64,000 nt of DNA from Bradyrhizobium sp. CB1015 (GCF_025200925.1 NZ_CP104174.1:4650001-4714000); one strand, 5' to 3'; numbered from the stretch's first letter, positions 16,730-26,563 are shown. The notes: generated by a model from the letters alone, not told the origin. Program-made: numbers and translations.

Positions 16730-17410
16730 TTATTGCCGCGAAGCGATGATCTCGAGGGCGCGTGCGCCCGGGATCGCGTCGCCGGCGGAGAGCCTCAGGA
16801 AATCGCCGGCTTCGCCGGCCAGCGCCTTGTCGAGCAGCGCGGTGTAGCGTCGCCGCGAGATCTCGACGGCGCCGAAGCTCTTCAGGTGCTCGGTGACATA
16901 TTGGGTGTCGAGCAGCTCGAAGCCGCCGTGAATGAGCCGCGCGACCAGATGCACCAGCGCGACCTTCGAAGCATCGCGCACATTGTGGAACATGCTCTCG
17001 CCGAAGAAGGCCCGGCCCAGGCTGACGCCGTAGAGACCGCCGACGAGCTCGTCGCCCTGCCAGGCTTCGACGCTGTGGCAATGGCCGAGCTCGAACAGCC
17101 CGCCATAGAGGTCGCGGATGCGCTTGTTGATCCAGGTGTCCTCGCGTCCCACTTGAGGCGCCGCGCAGCCGGCGATGGTCGCCTTGAACGCGGTGTTGAC
17201 GGTGACGCGAAACTGATCCGAGCGCACGGTGCGCGCGAGGCGCGAGGCGACGCGGAAGCCGTCGAGCGGGATGACGCCGCGCAGCTCCGGCTCGACCCAG
17301 AACAGGGTCGGATCGTCGGCGCTTTCCGCCATCGGAAAGATGCCGCAGGCATAAGCGCGCAGCAGCACGGCCGGTGTGATTTCAGACGGGGCGGAGTCGC
17401 GCGAAGTCAT
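16730..17410 (-). CDS. aat: Leucyl/phenylalanyl-tRNA-protein transferase
   Basis: 226 residues. This is the L/F-transferase that adds Leu or Phe from charged tRNA to N-terminal Arg/Lys proteins, marking them for ClpSP degradation. Family hallmarks are present: [20 protein letters not shown], the [20 protein letters not shown] block, [20 protein letters not shown] and [20 protein letters not shown]. The length is normal. In many rhizobia it lies beside accB/accC and the DUF2155 gene, as here. Convergent with the DUF2155 gene. Confidence 0.95.
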   Translation of the reverse strand: MTSRDSAPSEITPAVLLRAYACGIFPMAESADDPTLFWVEPELRGVIPLDGFRVASRLARTVRSDQFRVTVNTAFKATIAGCAAPQVGREDTWINKRIRDLYGGLFELGHCHSVEAWQGDELVGGLYGVSLGRAFFGESMFHNVRDASKVALVHLVARLIHGGFELLDTQYVTEHLKSFGAVEISRRRYTALLDKALAGEAGDFLRLSAGDAIPGARALEIIASRQ

Positions 17411-17466
17411 GGCTTGCCATCATAGCAGGATCGCAATGCGGTTGCGATGGGTGGCGACCGGACCGC

Positions 17467-18570
17467 TCAGCTCGCCGCAGCGGAGCTGGCCTTGGCGACG
17501 CTTGCGGGCATGCGGCCGAACTTCAGCACGACCCTGGTTCCGGAATGCGTGGGATCGCGCTCGACCGTGGCGTCGAGCTTGGTGGCCATGGCCGCGACGA
17601 TGCGCTGGCCCATGCCGGTGGAGCGCGGATCGGCCTTGACGTTGTCGCCGACCCCGTCGTCGGTGATCGAGAGCAGGAGATCGTCGCCTTGGGAGATCAG
17701 CTCGACATGGATCGGGCCGGCGCCGTCGGGATAGGCGTATTTCACCGCGTTCATCACCAGCTCATTGACGATGATGCCGACGGCGACCGCGCGGTCCGGA
17801 TCGATCTCGATCGGCTCGGCCTTCAGCGTCAGGCGCGACATGCGGTTGCCTTCGGCAGAGCGGCGGAGATCCTCGAGCAGCGAGTCCAGATATTGATTGA
17901 GGACCACGCTCTTGAGGTCCTGCGAGGTGTAGAGGCGGCGGTGCACCTGCGCCACCGCGGCGACGCGGCCCATCGCATTGGTCAGCGCCGCCTTGACCTC
18001 CTCCTGCGCGGCGGAGCTCGCCTGCAGGTGCAGCAGCGAGGCGATGATCTGGAGCGAGTTGCCGACGCGATGGTTGACCTCGCGCAGCAGGAGCTCGCGT
18101 TCGGCGGCGAGCGCCGCGTAGCGGTCGCGCGAGGCGTGGATCTCGGCCTCGGCTTCCTCGCGCGCGCGCTGCAGCTCGGCCTGGCGCAGCGCGCCTTCGG
18201 CGGCGACGTGGAGCAGCGGGATGAAGTCGCCCTGAACGTCCTTGACCAGATAGTCGGCCGCTCCCGCCTTGAGCGCGGTCACCGCGATGCTGGAATCCTG
18301 CGAGGCGGTGACGAACACGACCGGCGGCGCATCCGGGATCGACATGATCTGCTCGAGCGTCTCGAGCCCGTCGAGGCCCGGCATGTACTGATCGAGCGCG
18401 ACGACATCGATGCCGCCTTCAGCACCGGCGCGGCGGATGCGCTCGAGGCCTTCCTCGCCGCTCGCGGCATGGACGACCCGGTAGCCGCGCCGCGTCAGGC
18501 CGCGATCGACCAGGCGCGCCAGCGCCTCGTCGTCGTCGATGTAGAGCAGTGTCGGCGTGCGCTGGTTCAT
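17467..18570 (-). CDS. Response regulator-histidine kinase (REC-HisKA_2-HATPase)
   Basis: 367 residues. An N-terminal receiver (YIDDDEALARLVDRGLTRRG, phospho-Asp in VVALDQYMPG, Lys in DYLVKD) is joined by a coiled coil to a HisKA_2-type kinase with the acceptor His in LLREVNHRVGNSLQIIASLL. A C-terminal HATPase domain (VNELVMNAVKYA, TDDGVGDN, STGMGQRIVAAM) follows. This architecture (a regulator that is itself a kinase) suits a relay acting on a partner. It is the last gene of a three-gene operon, each overlapping the next by four bases (ATGA). Confidence 0.92.
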   Translation of the reverse strand: MNQRTPTLLYIDDDEALARLVDRGLTRRGYRVVHAASGEEGLERIRRAGAEGGIDVVALDQYMPGLDGLETLEQIMSIPDAPPVVFVTASQDSSIAVTALKAGAADYLVKDVQGDFIPLLHVAAEGALRQAELQRAREEAEAEIHASRDRYAALAAERELLLREVNHRVGNSLQIIASLLHLQASSAAQEEVKAALTNAMGRVAAVAQVHRRLYTSQDLKSVVLNQYLDSLLEDLRRSAEGNRMSRLTLKAEPIEIDPDRAVAVGIIVNELVMNAVKYAYPDGAGPIHVELISQGDDLLLSITDDGVGDNVKADPRSTGMGQRIVAAMATKLDATVERDPTHSGTRVVLKFGRMPASVAKASSAAAS

Positions 18571-19007
18571 GTGGCGGCGGGCGGGACCTGGATGACCGAG
18601 AAGAACAGCCCGAGCTGCCGGATGGCGTTGGCGAAATTCTCGTAGTTGACGGGCTTGGTGATGTAGACGTTGCAGCCGAGCTCGTAGCAGCGCTTGATCT
18701 CCTGGGAATCGTCGGTGGTGGTCAGCACCACCACGGGCGAGGCCTTCAGATATTTGTTCTCCTTGATCTGCTTCAGGATGTCGATCCCGGTCATGTCGGG
18801 GAGGTTGAGGTCGAGCAGGATCAGGAGCGCGTTACCCTTCTGCACAAGCCCGGAGCCGTCGGCGCCGAACAGGTGCCGCATGGCCTCGGTGCCGGTGGCG
18901 AAGGAGACGATCTCGTTGTTGACGCCCGAGCGGCGGATGTTGCGCTCGATCAGGCGGGCATGGCCCTCGTCGTCCTCGATCATGATGATGGTGACAGGCT
19001 GGGTCAT
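18567..19007 (-). CDS. Rcp1-like single-domain response regulator
   Basis: 146 residues. A lone receiver of the Rcp1/CheY subgroup that pairs with phytochrome- or CHASE3-type kinases. The acidic pair is in MIEDDEGHARLIERN, the phospho-Asp in LILLDLNLPDMTG and the switch Lys in VYITKPVNYENF. There is no output domain. It lies between two kinases with four-base start/stop overlaps on both sides, so it is probably the phosphate shuttle from the upstream CHASE3 kinase to the downstream REC-kinase. Confidence 0.93.
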   Translation of the reverse strand: MTQPVTIIMIEDDEGHARLIERNIRRSGVNNEIVSFATGTEAMRHLFGADGSGLVQKGNALLILLDLNLPDMTGIDILKQIKENKYLKASPVVVLTTTDDSQEIKRCYELGCNVYITKPVNYENFANAIRQLGLFFSVIQVPPAAT

Positions 19008-20530
19008 CGATCTCGGTTCCGGTTGCTCACGTTCCAGGCGATCGGCAGCGTGATCGTGAAGGTGCTGCCCGCATTCAGTTCCGATGATACCGACATGGTG
19101 CCGCCGAGGCGACGCACAAGTGCTCGCACATGCGCAAGACCGATGCCCTGGCCGGGCTTGTCCTGGGTTCCCGCGCGGCGGAACAGGTCGAATATCCGCT
19201 GGTGGTCCTTCGGATCGATGCCGCGGCCGTTGTCACTGACCTCGAAGATAGCGTAGCCGAGCTTGGTCCGCCCGCGGATTCTGATCTCGCCGGGCACGCC
19301 GGGCTTGAGATATTTGATCGCGTTATCGATCAGATTGGAGAAGATCTGCTCGAGGGCGAGACGGTCGCTTACGAGGTCCGGCAGGGGCTCGAGGTGGATC
19401 TCGGCCCGCGCCTCGGCCGCCTGGTGCGCCAGCGTCGCCACGATGGCCTCGATCAGCTCGCGCGTGTCGATCTTCACCGGCTGGAATTCGCGCCGGCCCT
19501 CCCGGGTGAGGTTGAGGATGGCCGAGATCAGCCGGTCCATCTTGGCGATCGACGATTTGATGAAGCCGAGCGCTTCGGAGAAATCCTCCGAGAGCTGCTT
19601 GTCGGCGCCTTCGAGCGCGATCTCCCCCGGCGCGGCCGGCGCGAGCGGCGCTCCCCCCGCGGGCACGTGCACGAGGCTGCCGATGCGGCGGAAGATGTCG
19701 CTGCCGAGCTCTTCGAGCTCGCTCGTGAAGCCCATGATGTTGACGAGCGGCGAGCGCAGATCGTGGCTGACGATATAGGCAAAGCGCTGGATCTCGTCGT
19801 TGGCTTCGCGCAGGTCCGCCGTGCGCTCGTCGACGACGGCCTCCAGATTGAGGTTGGCATCGCGTAGGCGCGCTTCGGCCTCGTCGCGTACACGTGCCGA
19901 ACGCCGCACCAGCCAGATCGAGATCAGCGCCAGCGCCACCACGAGGCCGGAGCCGATACCGGTCATGGAGGCGGCCAGGGTCTGGCTGCTGTCGGAGTTG
20001 GCAGTGCGGAGGCGGAACAGCCGCTCCTCCTCCTGGATCATCGTGCTGGCGACGGTGGCGATCCTCGCCGTGGCGTCCTGGGAAGCCGCCTCACGCACCA
20101 GTGCCGTGGCCTTGTCCGGCTGGCCTTGCTGGATGAAGGCCATTTCCTGCGCGAACTGGCTGAGCCGGATTTCGATGGCCGCGCTCAGCTTCTCGACATT
20201 CTCGCGTTGCCCCGGATTATCGACGCTCTGGCGCGTGAGCTTGTCGAGGGCCGGAATGATGGCGGCCACGGCCTTGTCATGGTCAGCCCTGAAGTTGTCT
20301 CCCCCGGTCAACAGGTAGCCACGAGCGCCACTCTCTGCGCGTCGGATCTCCAGCAGCAGGGCATTGATCTGGTTCTCCACCTCGATGGTGTGAACCACCC
20401 ATTTGCTGTCCTCGCGCGCCTTGTTGACGAGGTAGACGGAGCCGGCGCTGATCACGGTCAGCACCAAGAGGCCCGCTGCGAACAGCAGGATCTGCCAGAA
20501 TGCGCGCCGTCGGCGGCCTTCAGCCGTCAC
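19004..20530 (-). CDS. CHASE3 sensor histidine kinase
   Basis: 508 residues. The first transmembrane helix (about 10-32) precedes a helical CHASE3 sensor domain (about 38-180, with RRAESGARGYLLTGG). A second helix (about 190-210) and a coiled coil follow. The HisKA domain has the acceptor His in FAYIVSHDLRSPLVNIMGF, and the HATPase domain contains NLIDNAIKYLKPG and GQGIGLAHVRALVRRL. It starts the three-gene overlapping operon. CHASE3 domains sense unknown extracytoplasmic stimuli. The start GTG/ATG region at 20530 fits the hydrophobic N-terminus. Confidence 0.93.
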   Translation of the reverse strand: MTAEGRRRRAFWQILLFAAGLLVLTVISAGSVYLVNKAREDSKWVVHTIEVENQINALLLEIRRAESGARGYLLTGGDNFRADHDKAVAAIIPALDKLTRQSVDNPGQRENVEKLSAAIEIRLSQFAQEMAFIQQGQPDKATALVREAASQDATARIATVASTMIQEEERLFRLRTANSDSSQTLAASMTGIGSGLVVALALISIWLVRRSARVRDEAEARLRDANLNLEAVVDERTADLREANDEIQRFAYIVSHDLRSPLVNIMGFTSELEELGSDIFRRIGSLVHVPAGGAPLAPAAPGEIALEGADKQLSEDFSEALGFIKSSIAKMDRLISAILNLTREGRREFQPVKIDTRELIEAIVATLAHQAAEARAEIHLEPLPDLVSDRLALEQIFSNLIDNAIKYLKPGVPGEIRIRGRTKLGYAIFEVSDNGRGIDPKDHQRIFDLFRRAGTQDKPGQGIGLAHVRALVRRLGGTMSVSSELNAGSTFTITLPIAWNVSNRNRDR

Positions 20531-20563
20531 GACGGTTCACCTGTCTGCATGCAACGGAGTTCA

Positions 20564-20625
20564 AAACGCCCCCTTGGAACCGGCCCGAACCATAGAAAAC
20601 GCGATTGGGCCAAGGGGGTTCCATG
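20564..20625 (-). terminator. Possible terminator downstream of accC
   Basis: Long-loop hairpin with arms cccccttgg and ccaaggggg, followed leftward by cgttttg. It lies just past the accC stop codon. The loop is large (about 38 bases), so it is a moderate candidate only. Confidence 0.4.
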
Positions 20626-20635
20626 AGAGGACGTA

Positions 20636-21994
20636 TTATCGCGGGGTTGGTTCCGCCTTGCCGGCCAGGTACTGCTCCAGCCAGTGAATGTGGTAGTCGC
20701 CGTTGATGATGTCGGCTTCGCGCACCAGCGCACGGAACAGCGGCAGCGTGGTCTCGATGCCCTCGACCACCATCTCGTCCAGGGCCCGCCGCAGCCGCAT
20801 CAGGCATTCGGCGCGGGTCTTGCCGTGCACGATCAGCTTGCCGACGAGTGAGTCGTAATAAGGCGGGATCGTGTAGCCCTGGTAGACGGCGGAATCGATC
20901 CGCACCCCGAGGCCACCGGGCGGATGATATTGCAGGATCCGGCCGGGCGAGGGGCGGAAGGTCTGCGGATTCTCGGCGTTGATGCGGCACTCGATCGCAT
21001 GGCCGATGACCTGGACCTCGTCCTGCTTGGCCGGCAGGTCGCCGCCGGCGGCGATGCGGATCTGCTCCAGCACGAGATCGATGTCGGTTATGCTCTCGGT
21101 GACGGGGTGCTCCACCTGGATGCGGGTGTTCATCTCGATGAAGTAGAATTCGCCATCCTCGAACAGGAATTCGATGGTGCCGACGCCGAGATATTTCATC
21201 TCGCGCATCGCTTTCGCGCAGGTCTCGCCGATCTTGGCGCGCGCGGCGGCAGCGAGCACGGGCGAGGGGCCTTCCTCCCAGACCTTCTGGTGGCGGCGCT
21301 GCAGCGAGCAGTCGCGCTCGCCGAGATGGATCGCGCCGCCGCGGCCGTCGCCGAGGATCTGGATTTCGATGTGGCGCGGCTTCTGCAGGTATTTTTCCAG
21401 GTAGACGGAGGCATCGCCAAAGGCGGATTTGGCCTCGTTGGCCGCCGTCGACAGCGCCACCTGCAGGTCGGCCTCGCTGTGCGCGACTTTCATGCCGCGG
21501 CCGCCGCCGCCCGCCGCCGCCTTGACCAGCACCGGGAAGCCGATCTTCCTGGCGATGGCCATCGCATCGTCGTCGGGCCCGACGGCGCCGTCCGAGCCGG
21601 GGACCACGGGGATGCCGAGGCGCTTGGCGGTCTTCTTGGCCTCGATCTTGTCGCCCATCAGGCGGATGTGCTCGGCCTTCGGACCGATGAAGTGCAGATT
21701 GTGCTCGGCGAGGATTTCCGCAAAGCGCGCGTTCTCGGAGAGGAAGCCGTAACCGGGATGCACGGCATCGGCGCCGGTGATCTCGCAGGCCGCGAGCAGG
21801 GCGGGCACGTTGAGATAGCTGTCCTTGGACGCCGGCGGCCCGATGCAGACGCTCTCGTCCGACAGCCGCACATGCATGGCATCGGCGTCCGCGGTGGAGT
21901 GCACGGCGACGGTCGCGATCCCGAGCTCCTTGCAGGCCCTGAGGATGCGAAGGGCGATCTCGCCGCGATTGGCTATGAGGATCTTGTCGAACAT
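20636..21994 (-). CDS. accC: Acetyl-CoA carboxylase, biotin carboxylase subunit
   Basis: 452 residues, the ATP-grasp enzyme that carboxylates biotin on AccB, the first step of fatty-acid synthesis. Marker motifs are complete: [33 protein letters not shown] (ATP lid), the [10 protein letters not shown] block, [16 protein letters not shown] and the catalytic Arg/Lys region near [15 protein letters not shown]. The length is usual. It follows accB after an 80-base gap that holds an inverted repeat. The order aroQ-accB-accC is typical of alphaproteobacteria. Confidence 0.98.
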   Translation of the reverse strand: MFDKILIANRGEIALRILRACKELGIATVAVHSTADADAMHVRLSDESVCIGPPASKDSYLNVPALLAACEITGADAVHPGYGFLSENARFAEILAEHNLHFIGPKAEHIRLMGDKIEAKKTAKRLGIPVVPGSDGAVGPDDDAMAIARKIGFPVLVKAAAGGGGRGMKVAHSEADLQVALSTAANEAKSAFGDASVYLEKYLQKPRHIEIQILGDGRGGAIHLGERDCSLQRRHQKVWEEGPSPVLAAAARAKIGETCAKAMREMKYLGVGTIEFLFEDGEFYFIEMNTRIQVEHPVTESITDIDLVLEQIRIAAGGDLPAKQDEVQVIGHAIECRINAENPQTFRPSPGRILQYHPPGGLGVRIDSAVYQGYTIPPYYDSLVGKLIVHGKTRAECLMRLRRALDEMVVEGIETTLPLFRALVREADIINGDYHIHWLEQYLAGKAEPTPR

Positions 21995-22005
21995 GTTGTC
22001 CTGCA

Positions 22006-22076
22006 GCGAATGGCGAGTGGCGAATGGCGAGTAGGGAAGGCTGATGCCATTCGCTATTCGCTATTCCCCATTCGCG
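22006..22076. repeat. Inverted repeat between accB and accC
   Basis: The arm gcgaatggcgagtggcgaat (22006 on) is mirrored by attcgctattcgctattcc and attcgc at the right end (to about 22076). The same unit, gcgaatggcgagt, occurs twice in the left arm. It sits in the intercistronic gap, so the transcript would carry a strong stem between the two genes. Confidence 0.7.
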
Positions 22077-22571
22077 TCACTCAATAATCACCAGCGGCTC
22101 GCCGTACTCGACCGGCTGGCCGTCCTCGACCAGGATCTGCGTCACCGTGCCGGCGCGCGGCGAGGGGATCTGGTTCATCGTCTTCATGGCTTCGATGATC
22201 AGCAGCGTCTGGCCGACCGAGACCTTGGCGCCGACGTCGATGAACGGCTTTGCGCCCGGCTCCGGCGCCCAATAGGCGGTGCCGACCATCGGCGAGGTCA
22301 CGGCGCCGGGATGCTTCGACAGATCGGCCGCGGCCGCTGCGGGCGCCGCGGGGCTTGCCGCCAGTGGCAGGGCGGCGGGAGGAGCCGTCACCTGCATCGG
22401 CATGGTCGCGGCAACGCTGATGTTGCGCGCGACGCGCAGGCGCAGGCCCGCCCGCTCGATCTCGATTTCGGTGAGGCTGGTTTCATCGAGCAGCAGCGCA
22501 AGCTCGCGAACGAGCGCGGAATCCTCGCTGGAAAACTTTGCGGCTGCTTTGTCGTCTGGCTGGCGCGCCAT
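22077..22571 (-). CDS. accB: Biotin carboxyl carrier protein of acetyl-CoA carboxylase
   Basis: 164 residues. An N-terminal region precedes an Ala/Pro-rich linker (about 60-85), and the C-terminal biotinyl domain has the biotinylation motif [14 protein letters not shown] (Lys130). It carries CO2 from AccC to the carboxyltransferase. The ATG at 22571 was chosen because the longer open frame to 23255 overlaps aroQ and reads as non-coding text. It lies between aroQ and accC in one leftward operon. Confidence 0.97.
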   Translation of the reverse strand: MARQPDDKAAAKFSSEDSALVRELALLLDETSLTEIEIERAGLRLRVARNISVAATMPMQVTAPPAALPLAASPAAPAAAAADLSKHPGAVTSPMVGTAYWAPEPGAKPFIDVGAKVSVGQTLLIIEAMKTMNQIPSPRAGTVTQILVEDGQPVEYGEPLVIIE

Positions 22572-22606
22572 GTTGTTTGATCCGAATGTTCTGTTGGAAG
22601 GGAGCG

Positions 22607-23074
22607 TCAGGCGTTGGGCTTGATGCCGAGCTTGGCGGCAAGGCCCTGGATGGCGAGGCGGTAGCCCTCGATGCCGAAACCGCAGAGCGAGGCGAAAGCC
22701 GCGCGTGCGGTGTAGGAATGGTGACGGAAACTCTCGCGGGCATGGATGTTGGTCACATGCACCTCGACCGTCGGAAGCTGCACCGCGAGCAACGCATCGT
22801 GCAGCGCGATCGAGGTGTGGGAATAGCCGCCGGCATTGATGATGATGCCCTTCATCTTGCGCCGATGCGCCTCGTGGATGAAGTCGATCAGCTCGCCTTC
22901 GCGGTTGGACTGCCGACAATCCGCCTTCAGTCCGAACGTCGCGGCCGTCTCCCGGCACAGCGCCTCGACGTCGGCCAGCGTCGCATGGCCGTACTTGTCG
23001 GGCTCCCGGGTCCCCAGCATGTTGAGGTTCGGCCCGTTCAGGACGAGGATCGAGTCGGTTGCAGGTTCGGCCAT
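22607..23074 (-). CDS. aroQ: Type II 3-dehydroquinate dehydratase
   Basis: 155 residues. Dehydrates 3-dehydroquinate to 3-dehydroshikimate in the shikimate pathway. Type II signatures: [20 protein letters not shown] near the start with the catalytic loop (Asn-Leu-Asn, Arg, Tyr), [33 protein letters not shown] and the catalytic His in [19 protein letters not shown]. Upstream partner of accB/accC, 35 bases before accB. Confidence 0.97.
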   Translation of the reverse strand: MAEPATDSILVLNGPNLNMLGTREPDKYGHATLADVEALCRETAATFGLKADCRQSNREGELIDFIHEAHRRKMKGIIINAGGYSHTSIALHDALLAVQLPTVEVHVTNIHARESFRHHSYTARAAFASLCGFGIEGYRLAIQGLAAKLGIKPNA

Positions 23075-23253
23075 TCCAATCCCGGAAGAGGTGTTTCGGC
23101 GTGGCGGGGGTTATAGGTAACAAAGCGCGTGAGGGGAAGCCTTGAAGGGCCTCGAGGGCAGGTTCAAGCACCTCATCCAGTGCGCAAAAACCTGTGCGGA
23201 AACTACGGAAATTGCTTGTTAACCAGCCCGAAGCATGGGTGCCGGGCGCATGC

Positions 23254-23284
23254 AAAAGGGGGCGGGCAAGCTGCCCGCCCCCGA
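23254..23284 (-). terminator. Rho-independent terminator of the DUF1236 gene
   Basis: Nearly perfect stem gggggcgggca paired with tgcccgccccc, read leftward and followed by TTTTGC. It ends the leftward gene whose stop is at 23303. Confidence 0.8.
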
Positions 23285-23302
23285 GATTGCCGGTGTCCGA
23301 CC

Positions 23303-24091
23303 TTAGACGTTCAGGACGGCCACGATCTCGTAGGTGTCCGGATTGATGATGACGATCTCATCGCGAACCAGGACGTACTTGTAGGTTCGCCATTCCGGAT
23401 AGATCGTCACGACCCGGGACGGCAGGGCGTGAAGCGTGATGCCCTCGCGCGGAATGCGGGTGCCGACCGCAATGTTGAAGTTCACATTGGTCACGGGCGC
23501 CACCTTCTCCTCGCGGATCACCGAGGTGATCTGCGTGCGCTGCTCGGTCGAGAGCTTGGCGGCCGCGCCAGCCTGGCCGGTCGTCGTCTGCGACCGCTCG
23601 GTCTGGGTCTGAGTCTGGGTTTGCGAACCCTGGTGGCCAGGCGCGTTCATGCCGCTGCGGTCTTCCTGACCTTGGGCCTTCATGTCCTTGGTGCCCTTGG
23701 TCTCGGTTTCCTTGCTCATGCTACCCTTGGACTTCTCGTCGCTCCGCGGGCTCTGGCCGACCGTCGACGACTTCTCCGACTGCGTCGACTTCTCACGCGT
23801 CGCACCCGGCTGGTCCTTGTTCATCTTGTCGGACTGAGTCGACTTGTCATGAGCGCTCGGCTGATCCTTCATGCCGCCGGCCTGACCGACCGTTCCCTTG
23901 TCATGCTTGTCTTGCTTGTCCATGGACTCTTGCTTGCCCATGGAGCCGCTGCGCTCGCCAGAAGGCTGCGTACTGTGCTGGGTCTGCTGGCCACTCCCGT
24001 AGTCCTTGGTTCCGGTTCCTTGCGCGTTGGCGAAACCGGTGCCGGCGATCAGCGCCAAGGCTGCAACCGAGACCAAAAAGCGATTAGTCAT
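23303..24091 (-). CDS. Secreted DUF1236-domain protein
   Basis: 262 residues. The signal peptide ([20 protein letters not shown], ending at ANAQ) is followed by a long hydrophilic low-complexity middle (about 30-165) with repeated K-S-T-Q-S and S-M-x-K-Q units. A C-terminal DUF1236 domain (about 175-262) contains [15 protein letters not shown], a [12 protein letters not shown] strand and [16 protein letters not shown]. Such envelope proteins are common in Bradyrhizobium and have no known function. GAGAGG lies before the ATG. Its own terminator follows. Confidence 0.88.
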   Translation of the reverse strand: MTNRFLVSVAALALIAGTGFANAQGTGTKDYGSGQQTQHSTQPSGERSGSMGKQESMDKQDKHDKGTVGQAGGMKDQPSAHDKSTQSDKMNKDQPGATREKSTQSEKSSTVGQSPRSDEKSKGSMSKETETKGTKDMKAQGQEDRSGMNAPGHQGSQTQTQTQTERSQTTTGQAGAAAKLSTEQRTQITSVIREEKVAPVTNVNFNIAVGTRIPREGITLHALPSRVVTIYPEWRTYKYVLVRDEIVIINPDTYEIVAVLNV

Positions 24092-24254
24092 TTGAACCTC
24101 TCCTCAGGTGATTTCTTTGCGTCATTGCCCGCGCCGACAACGAAAGGAGAGCGCGGTCGTTCCGAATTCCAGGAGGTTCCGACGAGCTTTGTTTCTTGAA
24201 CGCCGGATGAACGGGCTCGCCCGGATCGCGACAAACTGCGTCCGAGCCCCGCGC

Positions 24255-24284
24255 AAAAAAAAGAGGCCGGCTGTGAGCCGGCCT
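24255..24284 (-). terminator. Rho-independent terminator of the DsbA-like gene
   Basis: aggccggct pairs with agccggcct around a 3-base loop, followed leftward by an eight-base T run. It is 24 bases past the stop of the DsbA-like gene. Confidence 0.85.
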
Positions 24285-24307
24285 GTTTCAACGCAATGTC
24301 GTGTCGC

Positions 24308-25075
24308 TCAGCAGGTCGCTTTGCCGCAGCGGGCAATGCCGATCTTTTCCTTGAGGCTTTCGACGCCGACGGCGCCGATCACGATCTGCTTGCCGATCAC
24401 GTAGCTCGGCGTGCCGTTCATGCCCATCGCTTCGGCGAGCTTGAAATTCTCCTCGATGGTGGCGCGCACCTCGGGACTGGCGATGTCCTTCTCGATGCGA
24501 GCCGTGTCGAGACCGGCTTCCTTGGCGGCCTGCATCGCGCGGGCCTTGTCGGCCGCGCCGCGGCCGCCGAGCAGCTTCTGGTGGAAGTCGAGATATTTCT
24601 TGCCGGAGGGATCCTGCATGCGCACGGCGACCCCGACCTGCGCAGCTTCGACCGAGCCCTGGCTCAGCACCGGAAACTCCTTCAACACCACCTTCAGCTT
24701 CGGATCGCCCTTCATGAGGGTCAGCATGTCGTCCATCGCGCGTTTGCAATAGCCGCAATTGTAGTCGAAGAACTCGACGAAGGTGACGTCGCCGTCCCTG
24801 TTGCCGAGCACGACCTGGCGCGGCGAGTTGAAGATCGCCTCGGCGTTCTGCGCGATGCTGGCCTCGTGCTTCTGCGTTTCGGCCGCGGCCTGACGCTTGC
24901 TGAGCTCGGCCATGGCCTCCTCGAGCACCTCGGGATGGCTGACGAGATAGTTCTTGATGATCTTCTCGATCTCGGTGCGCTGGCTGTCGGAGAAGCTGTC
25001 GGCGGAGGCGGGCACGGCTGCCCCGAACATGGCGAGCGCGAACAATGCAGGAGCGAGCAGGCGCAGCGAAGGCAT
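24308..25075 (-). CDS. DsbA-family periplasmic thiol:disulfide oxidoreductase
   Basis: 255 residues from the ATG at 25075 (a TTG at 25081 also fits). The signal peptide ends at PASA and is followed by a short helical N-terminal arm. The thioredoxin-fold domain has the active site in FFDYNCGYCKRAMDDML (CGYC). The cis-Pro loop is GTPSYVIGKQIVIG, and a second C-terminal cysteine pair is in RCGKATC. The family (Com1-like, DsbA/DsbG) shuffles disulfides in the periplasm. The extra C-terminal CGKATC pair is unusual and might regulate redox state. Confidence 0.9.
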   Translation of the reverse strand: MPSLRLLAPALFALAMFGAAVPASADSFSDSQRTEIEKIIKNYLVSHPEVLEEAMAELSKRQAAAETQKHEASIAQNAEAIFNSPRQVVLGNRDGDVTFVEFFDYNCGYCKRAMDDMLTLMKGDPKLKVVLKEFPVLSQGSVEAAQVGVAVRMQDPSGKKYLDFHQKLLGGRGAADKARAMQAAKEAGLDTARIEKDIASPEVRATIEENFKLAEAMGMNGTPSYVIGKQIVIGAVGVESLKEKIGIARCGKATC

Positions 25076-25162
25076 AGTCAAATCCTCTTATCCAAAGCAG
25101 GTTTCGAGAAACGTCCCGGCGGATTCAACGTGACGTCGTGGTCGGGCGTCGTTCGAGGTGCG

Positions 25163-26563
25163 TCAGTTGCGCGGCGGCTTCGCCGCCACGATGTCGTCGG
25201 CCTTGACCCATCCGGGCGTGCCGACGGCGAAACGGGTTTTCGCGCGCGTCGCAAGCTCGCGGGCGGTCTTGTTGTCGCCGCGCAAATACGCGGCCTGGGC
25301 CGAGGCGAGATCTGCCTCCGCATAATCTCCCTTCCGGCCATAGGCCATCGCGAGCTGGGTATAGCCGAGCGCCGCCTCGGGCTCCCGGGCCACCGCTGCG
25401 CGGAGAATCCGAACAGCCTCGTCGGTGTAGGCCTTATTATCGGTTCCGACCAGAGCCTGCCCAAGTAACATCTCGATGAGGGGAGCGTTGTTCGAGAGGG
25501 CGACGGCCTTGCGCAAGGGAGCGATCGCTTCGGCCGCCTTGCCGCTTTCCAGCAGCGCCTGGCCGCGCACCTCGTAGAAATACGGGTTGTTCGGCTGCAC
25601 CTGGATCAGCGCATCGATCTGGGCGAGCGCGCTGCGCAGATCGCCGTGCAGATAGGTGCTGACGGCGCGGGCATAGCGCGCCGGCAGGCTGTCGTTGGTC
25701 TGGGGATAGCGGCGGTACACCGTCTCGGGCCGCTCCATGAAGGCGGAGATCTTGGCGCGGACCATGTCGTGCCGGAGCTGGAGCGAGGGATCGTCCTTCT
25801 TGTTCCAGTAGGGACTGGAGCCTGCGAACTCCTGCAGCGCGGCGACGCGATCGGCCGGCATCGGATGCGACTGGAGGTAGGGATCGGCACCGCGCGCAGC
25901 GAACAGGCTCTCGCTGGTGAAGCGCTTGAAAGTCTCGTACATGCCCTTGGGCGATTGCTCGGTCGCCGTCAGGAATTTCACGCCGGCACGGTCGGCGTTC
26001 TCCTCCTGCTGGCGCTGATAGGACAGCAGCGACCGGCGGATCACCTCCTGCGGAGCGGCGATCGCGGCGGCGCCGGCATTGGCGAGCCCGTTGTTGCCTG
26101 TGCTGCTGCGCTGGGTGCTGCCCGCGGCGATCGCGCCGGCGCCGAGCAGCATCGCGATGATCATCTGGGTCTGGGCGGCGGCAAGCTGCTCGCGCAGCTT
26201 GGACAGATGGCCGCCGGCCAGATGTCCGGTCTCGTGCGCGAGCACGCCGATGATCTGGTTCGGCGTCTCCGATTGCAGGATCGCGCCCCAATTGACGAAG
26301 ATGCGGCGGCCGTCCGCGACGAACGCGTTGAACGAGCCGTCGTTGATGATCACCATCTGGATGTTCTGCTTTTCGAGGCCCGCAACACGCAGGATCGGGC
26401 GCGTGTATTCGCGCAGCAGCTGCTCGGTCTCGGTGTCGCGCAGGACCGGCGGCCCCTTGGCCTGCGCGTGTGCGCCCGAGAACGGCGTCAGCGCGATCGC
26501 CGTGGCCGTGACGAGGGCGGTGAGGGCGGAGGCCTTCTTGCGCAATGCGATCTGGAGCGACAT
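25163..26563 (-). CDS. M48 family zinc metalloprotease with TPR domain (BepA/YfgC-like)
   Basis: 466 residues. Signal peptide (ALTALVTATAIALTPFSGAH) followed by an M48 metalloprotease domain with the zinc motif VLAHETGHLAGGHL (HExxH) and the third ligand region EENADRAGVKFL. A C-terminal set of tetratricopeptide repeats (about 300-460) includes LAQIDALIQVQPNNPYFYEV. This is the layout of BepA, a periplasmic protease and chaperone for outer-membrane beta-barrel assembly. It starts at the ATG at 26563, as the frame extends only three bases further to a TTG. It lies upstream of the DsbA-like gene, consistent with periplasmic quality control. Confidence 0.92.
   Translation of the reverse strand: MSLQIALRKKASALTALVTATAIALTPFSGAHAQAKGPPVLRDTETEQLLREYTRPILRVAGLEKQNIQMVIINDGSFNAFVADGRRIFVNWGAILQSETPNQIIGVLAHETGHLAGGHLSKLREQLAAAQTQMIIAMLLGAGAIAAGSTQRSSTGNNGLANAGAAAIAAPQEVIRRSLLSYQRQQEENADRAGVKFLTATEQSPKGMYETFKRFTSESLFAARGADPYLQSHPMPADRVAALQEFAGSSPYWNKKDDPSLQLRHDMVRAKISAFMERPETVYRRYPQTNDSLPARYARAVSTYLHGDLRSALAQIDALIQVQPNNPYFYEVRGQALLESGKAAEAIAPLRKAVALSNNAPLIEMLLGQALVGTDNKAYTDEAVRILRAAVAREPEAALGYTQLAMAYGRKGDYAEADLASAQAAYLRGDNKTARELATRAKTRFAVGTPGWVKADDIVAAKPPRN

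Noticed and set aside
22572..23255. Upstream extension of the accB reading frame
   Set aside because: It overlaps aroQ in another frame and reads as non-coding text; accB starts cleanly at 22571.
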